From positions 27,204-91,203 of the forward strand of contig CAXTJU010000003.1 of the NCBI GenBank assembly GCA_964244655.1: DNA of 64,000 bases. Direction: 5' to 3'. The stretch is from LMUY01 sp964244655. Lineage in GTDB: Bacteria > Pseudomonadota > Alphaproteobacteria > Acetobacterales > Acetobacteraceae. Position numbers and translations under genes: made by a program. The notes under the pieces are model-generated. The model searched no databases. It worked only from the letters and a program-made list of their open reading frames with translations, and was not told where the DNA came from. Shown here piece by piece: positions 53,195-62,900 of this stretch (the stretch's first letter is position 1; every line of letters starts with the position of its first letter).

Positions 53195-55837
53195 TCAAGA
53201 AGGTGGGGGCCAAACCCTATCCGGCGGTCCATCATGCGGAGGGCAAGATGGAACGAAATGCCCGTTGATGAGCCACGACTCGCTCTTCTGCCAAGGCTGG
53301 CACGTGGTAACGGTGTTTTTGTGGAAAAATTGCCCAATTGCTTTGATTCCCTGTGGAGCTTCCGCTGCAACCCTGAACGTTCCTATTGGCTTGCCATCGC
53401 CGTGAATCAGCTGTCCCGCCTCATCGGGAGGCATGTAAAACTCCATCTGGTCCGTGCCAGCCTGGCTTGCCGAGCGCCAGGTTCGAGCGCGGGCATCGAT
53501 TGCCCAGCCATAGTTGGCGTAATCTTGCGACAGGCCGCGAAGATCGAACAACATTGGCCATAACGAGATTGCAAGCAGGATGGGAGCCACCCAGGTGACC
53601 CGGCGCCATCGTCGCCATCGTGCAAGCGTCCAGGCCATCAAGAGTATGAGACACAGATCGATGAACCAAGCGCGGGTCGTGGCCTGCCGCTCGCAGCATA
53701 GTGTGCCATAGCGGTCATACGCAGCGACGATGGAAAACAATGCAGCTCCACCAAGGGCGGCCGCCAATACGGCCTGCCAGCGGCTTGTCCCCAATTCCAA
53801 TGAGCCGTCTCGCTGCCAGAGCATAGCAAAGCCAAGTGCAAACAAAAGCTTAGCTGAGATCGCGGCCAAGGCCGCCGGCGCCGCCCTACCCCCCCAATCA
53901 ACGGTCACGACGTCCAGCAAGAGTTGGCGCAGGCCGATTTCGAGCGAGGTGGCCAGGTGCCCGGCGAAAAGACCCGCCTCTGCCCCCGGTTCGGCGTCAA
54001 GGGTGTGCGCCATGGGCAGCATGCCAAGGATGGCCATGCCGAACAGTGCTGGAACAGCCCACCACGCCCCTTCGCGGAACGTCTTGCCCAAGCCCGCTCG
54101 CCCGCCCAGCGCACCCGCGAGGGCTGCAGCGGCACCGAAGCCCGTCGCCAGGACTGCGCCCATCTCGCTGCTGGCGGCAGCCACCAGCAGCGCCGTGCCG
54201 CAACCCAGCCGCCGGCGTGCATCAAGCGGACCTGCCAGCAGGAACAGCAGCAGCACTGCGCTTCCGGCCGTCGGCAGGTAAGCGGCGGCGGCCACCGGCC
54301 AATAGAACACCTCGGTGATGTCGTTCGTTGCGAGCACGAAGGCGAACAGTCCCATCACCAGCGTCGCCCCGGTAGCCAGCCGATGCCGGGAGGGTGGCAG
54401 CGCATGGACGGCCGCCAGCACCGCGCAGCCCAGCACGCCGACCCAAAGCGCCGCCAGAAACGGAACCACCAACGGATTGCCAGAACCAAGCACTGCCGCG
54501 CCGTAAAGGAACAGCAGCAACTCTGAGAATGGGTATGGCGAGACCGCAAGGCGGGGCAGCAGCGCTTGCCAACCCGAGGTTTGCAGCTTGTTGAACAGGA
54601 CGTATTCGTCGAGCTGCCAGTGCCCGAGGCCGAGCTGCCCCGCATACGCGGCCAGGCATAAAAGCGCGGCAACCCCGGGCAACAGAGGCGTGCCGCCGAG
54701 CAGCCGCACCGTTGCCCGCGTGGTTGCCCGCCAGTCCGGCACGTGAGCCACCGAAGCCCGCACGCTGGCCGCAACGGTGGCAGGCATTCCCAGTTCCGCC
54801 TCCACCCGCCTGCCGCTCTGGGGCTTCAGTTGGAGCGCCGGGCGTTCGACCAGGTGCCAGGACGCCATCGCCACCACGAAGGTGGCTCCGGTGGCGATGG
54901 TGGTGGCAAAGCCGTGGACATGATCCAGCACCAACTGCTGGATCGGGAAAGCGTAGAGATAGGCTCCGTAGGAAAGGTCCCCGAAGCGCGTGGCGTGGCG
55001 CAGCAGCGGCGTGGACTCGCTGCCGAAGGCGATGACGACGTAGGACAGCGTCATCCAGCGGAAAGGGGTGCTGCTGCTGCCAACCAGAGTGGGCAGCAAG
55101 AACGTCGCGGCAGTCAGCGCCACGGCCGCGTCAAGCCGGAACAGCTGGGGGAGGCGCAGCTGCACCTGGCGCCAGAACGCGCCGGCCATGAAGAAGGGCG
55201 CCTGGACCAGCACGTATTTCGGGTCGGCGCTGTAGATCAGCGCGTAGCCGGTCGGATGATAGGCGAACATGTAGAGTCCGCCAGCGCCGCATGCGCCCAT
55301 GATGGCCAGCAGCAACGCGCCGCGCGCCCAAGCGGCGCACAGCCAGACCAGCGGCACGGCGAGGTAGCATAGCGTTTCAGGAAACAGGCTCCACAGCGAG
55401 CCGTTCACCGCGCTGCCGAGCAGCCGGTGGGTGAACACGCCGGGCAGGGTGAGCTTGAGGTAAAGCGCGATGTTGAGCAGGAACTGCCAGGTGCCGTGAT
55501 GGCCGAAATAGGCACGCAGCGGCAGGGCCGTAGCGGCAGGGCCAACGACGAAGATGCAGAACAGCACGCAAACAGCCAGCCCCGGAAAGATGCGCAGCGC
55601 GCGCTTGGCAAGGAAGGAGCCGAGCCTGGGATCGCGCAGCCAGCTGTCATAGATCAGGTAGCCGCTGAGGCAGAAGAACAGGTCGAGTCCGATGCTGGAG
55701 ACGGACACGTCCCACAGGATCGGCGTCGGCGCGCCCTTCATGTCTTGGCCATGGCCATAGATGACCAGCAACGCTGCAAAAAGCCGTATCGCCCCGAAAT
55801 TGTTCTCGCGGGTGCGAGCCGCTGATGCGCTGTTCAT
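53195..55837 (-). CDS. Acyltransferase-3 fused to a polytopic GT-C/DUF6056-like domain
   Basis: An 880-residue inner-membrane protein with two polytopic halves. Residues 1-355 are an OafA-type acyltransferase-3 domain (IRLFAALLVIYGHGQD, LFFCLSGYLIYDSWLR, FGDLSYGAYLYAFPIQQL), which O-acylates surface sugars. After a soluble linker (about 355-385), residues 385-800 form a second set of ten or so helices with GHWQLDEYVLFNKLQT and TNDITEVFYWPVAAAAYL, resembling DUF6056/GT-C proteins with an acidic first-loop motif. Each half is usually a separate gene. The C-terminal 80 residues are soluble and lack similarity I recognise. It probably modifies the same surface glycan as the following glycosyltransferases. 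Confidence 0.8.
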   Translation of the reverse strand: MNSASAARTRENNFGAIRLFAALLVIYGHGQDMKGAPTPILWDVSVSSIGLDLFFCLSGYLIYDSWLRDPRLGSFLAKRALRIFPGLAVCVLFCIFVVGPAATALPLRAYFGHHGTWQFLLNIALYLKLTLPGVFTHRLLGSAVNGSLWSLFPETLCYLAVPLVWLCAAWARGALLLAIMGACGAGGLYMFAYHPTGYALIYSADPKYVLVQAPFFMAGAFWRQVQLRLPQLFRLDAAVALTAATFLLPTLVGSSSTPFRWMTLSYVVIAFGSESTPLLRHATRFGDLSYGAYLYAFPIQQLVLDHVHGFATTIATGATFVVAMASWHLVERPALQLKPQSGRRVEAELGMPATVAASVRASVAHVPDWRATTRATVRLLGGTPLLPGVAALLCLAAYAGQLGLGHWQLDEYVLFNKLQTSGWQALLPRLAVSPYPFSELLLFLYGAAVLGSGNPLVVPFLAALWVGVLGCAVLAAVHALPPSRHRLATGATLVMGLFAFVLATNDITEVFYWPVAAAAYLPTAGSAVLLLFLLAGPLDARRRLGCGTALLVAAASSEMGAVLATGFGAAAALAGALGGRAGLGKTFREGAWWAVPALFGMAILGMLPMAHTLDAEPGAEAGLFAGHLATSLEIGLRQLLLDVVTVDWGGRAAPAALAAISAKLLFALGFAMLWQRDGSLELGTSRWQAVLAAALGGAALFSIVAAYDRYGTLCCERQATTRAWFIDLCLILLMAWTLARWRRWRRVTWVAPILLAISLWPMLFDLRGLSQDYANYGWAIDARARTWRSASQAGTDQMEFYMPPDEAGQLIHGDGKPIGTFRVAAEAPQGIKAIGQFFHKNTVTTCQPWQKSESWLINGHFVPSCPPHDGPPDRVWPPPS

Positions 55838-55946
55838 TCGGGAGCGCTCGTTTCCGCTTGGGTGACGCCGGGTAGCCTGTCCCCGGCAAGTTGACAGGCC
55901 ATCTACCCCGCCGTACTGCGGCCCGCATCAACGGGTTTATCGAATC

Positions 55947-57566
55947 GTGGCAGTGACCGGCCCGACCTTGGCGCCAGGGCCGGCCTTGATGAACCAGCGT
56001 GTAGCGCGAGCTTCGGGCTGGCTGCAAACGTGTTGGCTGGCGCTGCTCAGCCTTTTGCTGGCCGCGCGTTACCTGTGGATCTACGCCCATCACCCGCTCG
56101 GCGTCGGCAACGACCTGCCCGTGGCTGCCTGGTATGGCTGGGCGGACCAGGCGGCCTATTTCCTGGCCGCGCACGGGTGGGCCAGCGGCAACCTCAACGC
56201 GTCGCAGCACCTCTACCCGGCCGGCTACGCGCTGCTCGGCGCGATGTTTGTCTGGCTCACGCCGGCGGACCCTTTCGTCGTCCCGAACCTGCTGTGCTGG
56301 GTGGCTTCGCTCTGGCTGTTCGCCTCGCTCGGGGCACGACTGGCCGGCGTGCCCGGGGCATGGGTGGCCAGTGGAACGGTGTTCTTCCTGGTCGAAGCGG
56401 CGGACCTGCACGCGCTGTACACCTGGGAGATACCCTGGACGAGCACGCCCGCGGCCACGCTGACCTTCGCCAGCCTGCTGCTCGCAATTCGCAGTATCGA
56501 CGAGCGCGGGCGTTGGCTGGGTCCGGCCGCCGGGCTGCTGGCCGGCCTCATCGTCTTGGTCCGGCCGACGGATGCCTTGGTCATCGTGCCTGCAACCGCC
56601 CTCTGCCTGCTCGCCGCCGCATGGGCCCGCAACGGGTGGCAAGGCATACGCGGCCTCTTGGTCCCAGCCGGCTCAGCCTTCGCCGTTGGGCCCTTGCTGC
56701 TGTTGGCGACCCATCTTGCGACTCATGGCTGGACGCTGGGCCGCTACTTCGCCAATTCCCGCCTCGTCGGCTTTGAATGGCGCTTGTTGCCGCTGCGCTG
56801 GGTCACGCTGCTGCTCAGCCCGCGGCCACTCTACCCGGAGGGCGATGGCTTCGCGAAGGTGTACTGGTTCGTGCTGCCCGGCCTAGCCGGGATCGTGGCC
56901 GCGATCCTGGCCGATCGCGGCAGGCGGTTGCGCCACGCGGTGGTCGGCGGGGCGGCGGTCGCCTTCCTGTGCCTGTACCTCTGCTACCGCGACCTTCACG
57001 TGCGGGGCCTATTCTCGTTTGAGAACCAGCACTACTTCAAATGGACGCTGCCGGTTTTTGGTCTGTATGCCTTGGGCGTGCCCTACCTGCTTGCGGTGCG
57101 ACGCGAGATCGCGGCCAGCATGGCGGCTGTTGCCGCTGTCGCGTTGCTGAGCTGCTGGCGGGCGGAGCTGATCGTTGTTCCAGGCCAGCCCCTCGCCACC
57201 GTGCTGGCCGATGGGCGAGGGCTCGCGCTGCCGCAGGGCCTGGCCCGGCTGGATGATGCCGTGCTCGCCCCGGCGCCGAATGACTTTCTGGGACTGTATT
57301 TCGGCCAGCACACGATCGAGGCAGGAGGACATACCTTCATGGCCGGCGGCGATTTCAAGGTGCTGCCAATGCCATCAGGATTCATGGTCGTGCCTCTGCG
57401 CCCATTGCCCCCGGGTCCGGCCGAACTGCACTTGGCGACTGCCGAGCCGCTCGATCCGTCCGCCACCGTGGTCATGGGCCGTCAGGCCATCGTGTTCGGC
57501 TTGCCATGCCTCATCGCCCCTCGGCGCGCTGCCTGCCGTTTCAGGTCTGCCCTGCGAACGGAGTAG
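55947..57566 (+). CDS. Polytopic GT-C-like membrane protein
   Basis: A protein of about 539 residues with roughly 11 membrane helices and a C-terminal soluble tail. The first periplasmic loop carries DLPVAAWYGWADQAAYFLAA, with an aspartate pair in the position of GT-C catalytic acids, followed by HLYPAGYALLGA and ALYTWEIPWTSTPA. These features are like lipid-linked-sugar transferases, though I cannot assign a family. GTG 55947 and ATG 55989 are both possible starts; neither has a good ribosome site. It diverges from the acyltransferase fusion by about 110 bases and precedes the glycosyltransferase series. Confidence 0.7.
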   Translation: MAVTGPTLAPGPALMNQRVARASGWLQTCWLALLSLLLAARYLWIYAHHPLGVGNDLPVAAWYGWADQAAYFLAAHGWASGNLNASQHLYPAGYALLGAMFVWLTPADPFVVPNLLCWVASLWLFASLGARLAGVPGAWVASGTVFFLVEAADLHALYTWEIPWTSTPAATLTFASLLLAIRSIDERGRWLGPAAGLLAGLIVLVRPTDALVIVPATALCLLAAAWARNGWQGIRGLLVPAGSAFAVGPLLLLATHLATHGWTLGRYFANSRLVGFEWRLLPLRWVTLLLSPRPLYPEGDGFAKVYWFVLPGLAGIVAAILADRGRRLRHAVVGGAAVAFLCLYLCYRDLHVRGLFSFENQHYFKWTLPVFGLYALGVPYLLAVRREIAASMAAVAAVALLSCWRAELIVVPGQPLATVLADGRGLALPQGLARLDDAVLAPAPNDFLGLYFGQHTIEAGGHTFMAGGDFKVLPMPSGFMVVPLRPLPPGPAELHLATAEPLDPSATVVMGRQAIVFGLPCLIAPRRAACRFRSALRTE

Positions 57567-57750
57567 GTTCGGCCTCGATGAAGTCACCCTGACCAAATTC
57601 ACGCGAATGCCGCCCTGCCCGGTCTCTCTTGCCCCCTCGCGCTGGGCCGCGCTATTTGCCGCGTCCGGGCGATCCTGGAATCGCCATAGCCGCGGGGAGA
57701 CGGCGCAAGCCGCTGATGAGCCAGCACGACGCCTGCCTCGCCGCCACTCG

Positions 57751-59916
57751 ATGACGGCGATCTTCCATGCGTCCGCCGACGCTTACGCCGTGGGTGCTCC
57801 CCTCGTGCGCCTGTTCGTCGTCGCGCTGGGGCGCACGCCGGACCCGCCCAGCCTGCAAGCCCTCGTGCAGCAGCGCCGGCGGGGCGGCAGCCTGGCCGAG
57901 ATCGCCGACGCCCTCACAGGCGGGGCGGAGTTCCTGGCCCGGCATGGCCCGCCGGGTCCGCCGGACGAGCACTATCTGCGCGCCCTGTTCTGGGCCGTGG
58001 ACGATCAGGATCCCGCGGACGAGGACATCGCCCTGCTGGCCTCCCCGGCCTCGCGAGCGGGCGTGCTGCTGGCCGTCAGCCAGTCGGAGCGGGCGCGGGA
58101 CGGAGTGGGGCTGGCCGCCAACCTCTATCCGGACGGGCTGCCGCCGGAGGACGACGTCGCCTACCAGCTTTGGCTGGACGCCGGGCATGGCGAACAGGAG
58201 GACATGGCCGCCCAAGCCAGGCACGCTGCCAGCCTGCCTGACGCGTTGTTCTCGCTCATCCTAGTCGTGCCGCCGGCACGGCCGGACCTGCTGGAGGAAA
58301 CGCTCGCTTCCCTGGCCGCCCAGATCTGGCCGCGCTGGGAGTGCCTGCTGGCCTGTCCGGACACCCTGCCACGGCATGTGCGCGAGGCTGTGCAGGCCAT
58401 GGCGGCCCGGGTGGCAGCGGTGCGGCTGATCGACGTGCCGGCCGCGCTGCCTCCCGCCGAACAGGCCAACCATGCCTTGGCTCAGGCCAGCGGCGTCATG
58501 CTGGGTTGGCTGGCCGCCAGCGACCGCCTTGCCTCCACAGCCTTGTACGAGGCTGCTGCCGTGCTGGCCGCTGACCCGGCGGCGCTACTGATCTACACCG
58601 ACGAGGACTGCATCGCCGGCGACGGCACGCGTTTTCGCCCAGCCTTGAAATCCGGCTGGAGCCCGGACCTCGCCCTCATGGGCGACAGCATGGGCCAGTT
58701 GACGCTGTTCAACCGGCAAGCGGCGCAAGCGGGAGGCGGTTTCTCGGCGTCTGCCGCGCCGTTCGAGCGGTACGAACTCGGCTTGCGGCTGGCGCACGAT
58801 GCAGCGCCGGGCCGCATCCACCATGTTCCAGCCATCCTGTTCCATCGCGGCCGGGCACGGGACGGCCGACCGGCCGGCTTTCCCGCGGTCCGCGCCGTGG
58901 CATCGGAGCCGCGGCTGGCGGCCATCGTTGCCCATCACCTGCAACAACGGCATCCTGGGCTGGCCTTGGGCGAGCGCCTGGGCGGCGATGGCCTGTGGCC
59001 TACTTTGTCGGCCGCCCTGCCGCAGCCCGCGCCGCCCGTGTCCGTCATCATCCCGGTGCGTGATCGTGCAGCCTTGCTGGAGCGCTGCCTGGAGGGCCTG
59101 CTGACGCAAACCGGCTATCCCAACCTTGAAGTCCTGGTTGTGGACAATGGCAGCGTGGAGGGCGAGACCTTGCACCTGCTGCAACGCGCCCGGCACGATG
59201 AACGGGTGCGGGTGCTGGCCCAGCCAGGTCCGTTTAACTGGTCCGCCCTGAACAACGCGGGCGCGCAGGCAGCGTCGGGCGATCTGCTGCTGCTGCTGAA
59301 CAACGACGTGGAGGTGATCGCGCCGGACTGGCTGGCAGCCATGGCCGGGCACGCAATGCGCCCCGAAATTGGCATCGTCGGGGCGCGGCTCGTCTTTCCC
59401 GCAGGCGGCCTGCAGCATGGCGGCGTCCTGCTCGGCCCCCACGGCCAGGCCGTGCATGCGATGACCCACGCCGCCGAGGGCGAGGCTGGCTACCTCGGCC
59501 AGGTCGCCCTGCCGCGGGACCTCTCGGCCGTCACCGGGGCCTGCCTGGCAATCCGTCGCGCGGTGTTCGAGGAGGTGGGCGGCTTGGAGGCCGAGTCCCT
59601 GCGCGTCGCCTGGAGCGACATCGATCTCTGCCTGCGGGTGCGCCGGGCCGGCTACCGCGTGCTGTGGCTGCCGGACGCCGTGCTGGTGCACCACGAGATG
59701 GCGACCCGCGGGCGGGACGCGGCCTTAGCCCAGCAGGCGCGGCACGAGATCGAGCGCGCCGCCCTGCGCCGGCGCTTTCCCGCCGAGACCGACCGCGACC
59801 CGTTCCTCAACCCGAACCTGGACGCGACCGCGACCGGCATCGTGCTGGCCCAGCCGCCTCGCCGCGTGCCGCCCTGGAAACGTGGGTCAAGCGCGTTGGA
59901 GCAGGAGGCAGCATGA
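57751..59916 (+). CDS. GT2 glycosyltransferase with N-terminal DUF4214-like and degenerate GT-A domains
   Basis: A protein of about 721 residues. Residues 10-66 look like DUF4214 (VRLFVVALGRTPDPPSLQAL... GGSLAEIADALTGGAEFLARHG). Residues 165-400 form a GT-A-like region (LETLASLAAQIWPRW, IYTDEDCIAGDGTRF) that lacks the usual SVIIP start. Residues 428-660 are a standard GT2 domain (VSVIIPVRDRAALL, LLLLNNDVEV with the DxD-like acid, WSDIDLCLRVRRAGYRV). The ATG at 57751 is chosen; the frame extends upstream into the previous gene. It overlaps the next gene's ATG (ATGA) behind an AGGAGG box. Confidence 0.82.
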   Translation: MTAIFHASADAYAVGAPLVRLFVVALGRTPDPPSLQALVQQRRRGGSLAEIADALTGGAEFLARHGPPGPPDEHYLRALFWAVDDQDPADEDIALLASPASRAGVLLAVSQSERARDGVGLAANLYPDGLPPEDDVAYQLWLDAGHGEQEDMAAQARHAASLPDALFSLILVVPPARPDLLEETLASLAAQIWPRWECLLACPDTLPRHVREAVQAMAARVAAVRLIDVPAALPPAEQANHALAQASGVMLGWLAASDRLASTALYEAAAVLAADPAALLIYTDEDCIAGDGTRFRPALKSGWSPDLALMGDSMGQLTLFNRQAAQAGGGFSASAAPFERYELGLRLAHDAAPGRIHHVPAILFHRGRARDGRPAGFPAVRAVASEPRLAAIVAHHLQQRHPGLALGERLGGDGLWPTLSAALPQPAPPVSVIIPVRDRAALLERCLEGLLTQTGYPNLEVLVVDNGSVEGETLHLLQRARHDERVRVLAQPGPFNWSALNNAGAQAASGDLLLLLNNDVEVIAPDWLAAMAGHAMRPEIGIVGARLVFPAGGLQHGGVLLGPHGQAVHAMTHAAEGEAGYLGQVALPRDLSAVTGACLAIRRAVFEEVGGLEAESLRVAWSDIDLCLRVRRAGYRVLWLPDAVLVHHEMATRGRDAALAQQARHEIERAALRRRFPAETDRDPFLNPNLDATATGIVLAQPPRRVPPWKRGSSALEQEAA

Positions 59917-62900
59917 ACGAGCTGTTCCAGGCCATCCAGCCAAGCGCTGCCCATGAATACACCGGCGAGCGCATGTCCGAAGGCCACAGCCTCGAGACGG
60001 CGGTGGAGCATTTCCACCGTTATTACCTCGCACGCAGCTTCGCCGCTGGGCTGGACGTGTTGGATATCTCCTCCGGCGAAGGCTACGGCAGCGCCATGCT
60101 GGCCCAGGTGGCCCGCTCCGTCGTGGGCGTGGACCTGGACCCGGCAGCGGTGGCCCATGCGGGGCGGACCTACGCGCGGGACAACCTGCATTTCCGCGAA
60201 GGCAACGCCACCGCGATCCCGTTGGTGAACGGCAGCCTCGACCTGGTCGTCTCGTTCGAGACGCTGGAGCATTTCACCGACCATGACGCCTTCTTCCGCG
60301 AGGCCAGGCGTTTGCTGCGCCCCGGCGGACGGCTGGTCATCAGCACCCCGGACCGCGACACCTACTCGGCCCCCGGCGCGGCGCCAAACCCATACCACGC
60401 GCTGGAGCTGAACCGGCCCGAGTTCGAAGCCCTACTCCGCCGGCATTTCGCCCACCATGCGTTGTTCGCGCAGCGGGCCTTCATTGGCTCGGCGATCGTC
60501 AGCACCGAGCCTGTCGGGGTGCTGCCGCTGGTGTTCGACCGGCGCGGCCCGACCGAGGTGGCGGCCTCCGTCGGCATGACGGAGGCGCGCTACTTCATCG
60601 CGGTGTGCAGCGACGCGACGCTCGCCGGGCTGCCGGACAGCCTGTTCATTGAAACCGGCGACATCAGCGGGCTGACGAGCGAGATCCCCTGGCTGAAACA
60701 GGAGATTGCCGAACGGATCGAGCTTCAGGCGCAGGAGCGCGCGGCGCACGCCGAAGCGGTGCAGGCGGAGGCCGCGGCCGGGGCCCAGCGCCTCAAGGCG
60801 GCCGAGCAGCAGGACAGCGCACTCGCTGGCGAGATGCAGATCAGCCTCGTTCAGCTCGCGGCCGAGCTGGCGCACCACAAGGCGCAGGCTCGCCGCCTGC
60901 TCGGGCTGTGGCCGCGGGCTGAGCTGCAGCGGCTCAAGCTCGATCTGGCCCGCGAAAGCGCCGAGCGGGCGCGGCTGGCGGCGGAGAACGCGGCCGTCAG
61001 CGCGGCAATGGGCGCCATCAGCCAGTCCACTCTGTGGCAGCTGAGCCAGTCGCTGCGCCGCGTCGCCCGCCGTGGCCCGCGCCTGGCATGGCTGGCGGTG
61101 AAGGCGGTGCGCACGCTCCGATTGCTGCGCAGCGGGCGTCTCGTAACTGCCGTGCGGGCGCGGCAGGAGCTGCGGCGGCAGCGCCGGGCGGACATGGCGG
61201 TGCTGGCCGGGCATCCGCTGTTCGACCATGCCTGGTACCGCGCCCGCTACCTGTCCGGCCAACCCGGCGCCGACCCAGTGGCGCATTATCTCTGGCTGGG
61301 CGCTGCGGCCGGGCACCACCCGCATCCGCTGTTCGACACCGCCTGGTACGCCGCTCGGCATCCCGGGCTCGGCCTCGCCAACCCGTTCGCCGACTACCTG
61401 CGCCGCGGCATGGCCGCCGACGAGGACCCACACCCGCTGTTCGACGCCGGGTTCTATCGTGCGCAGGCGCCCGAGGCGGCCGGGCAGGGATTGCAGCATT
61501 ACTGCGCCCGCACTCCCGCCGACCCGCGCTGCCCCACCCCGTTCTTTGACGTGGCCGGCTACCTTGCCGACAACCCCGACGTCGCCGCCTCCGGCATGGA
61601 CCCGGTGCAGCACTTCCTCAGCACCGGCGCCGCAGAGGACCGCGACCCGCACGCGTTGTTCGACACCGCCTGGTATCGGCGCACCCACCTGGGCGGCGCG
61701 GCCGGCATCAACCCGCTCGCCCATTGGCTGCGCGAGGGCGCGGCGGCCGGCCTCGCGCCGCACCCGCTGTTCCCCGGCCTGGGTCCGAACGACACCGCGC
61801 TCAGCCTGCCGCCGCCCGGCGACGCTCCTGCCGTCTCAATCATCATTCCCGTCTATGGCCGCATGCTGGACACGGCGCGCTGCCTTCACGCCGTCGCCCG
61901 GCGCAGCGGCGGCGTGGCGTTCGAGGTCATCCTGGCCGATGACCGCCCCGCCGCGCCGATCGCGCCGCTGCTCGCCTGGGTCAGCGGCCTGCGCACGCAC
62001 GTGAACCCGGTCAACATGGGCTTCCTGCGCAACTGCAACGCCGCCGCCCGGCTCGTCCGCGGGCGGCACATCGTGTTTCTCAACAACGACACCGTCGTGC
62101 ACGAGGGCTGGCTGGAGCCGCTGGCGCGCTTGGCGGACAGCGACTCCACGGTCGGCATCGTCGGCTGCAAGCTGCTCAACCGCGACGGCACCGTGCAGGA
62201 AGCGGGCGGCGCGTTGCTGGACGATGGCTGGGGCCGCCCCTACGGCGCCGGGCAGGACCCGGCGCTGCCCGAGCTGAACTACGTGCGCGAGGTGGACGTC
62301 GTCATCGGCGCGAGCTTCCTGGTGCGGCGCGAGGCATTCGAGGCGGTCGGCGGCTTCGACGACCGCTACGCCCCGGCTTACTACGAGGAGTTCGACCTCG
62401 CCTTCGCCCTGCGCGACCGCGGCCTGCGCGTCCTGTACCAGCCGGCCAGCGTGGTGACGCACCTGGACGGCAGCAGCTACGGCAAGGCGGAGCGGGACGC
62501 GCAGTCAGCCCGCAACCACGCGAAGTTCTGCCGCAAATGGGCGCGCGCCCTGGCGGCCCAGCCCTCCCGCCGAGCGCCGCTGTTCCTCAGCCGCCAGCGC
62601 CCGGCGGCAGGAACCATCCTCGTCATGGAGGACCGCGTGCCGGAGCCGGACAAGAACGCCGGGGCCGCCGCCATCGCGCAGTACGTGGCGCTGCTGGTGA
62701 GCCTTAGATTGCGCGTCATCTACTACCCGCATGACGGCCGTGCGCCACAGCCCTATGCGGCGGCGTTGCAGCAGCAGGGCGTGGAGGTGCTCTGCCATCC
62801 GGTCGTGTTCCCGGATTGGCTGCACGAGAACGGCCGTTTTCTCGACCACGTCTGGTCCTCCCGCCCCTACGTCTCGGGCCACCTGATGGACCGGTTGCGC

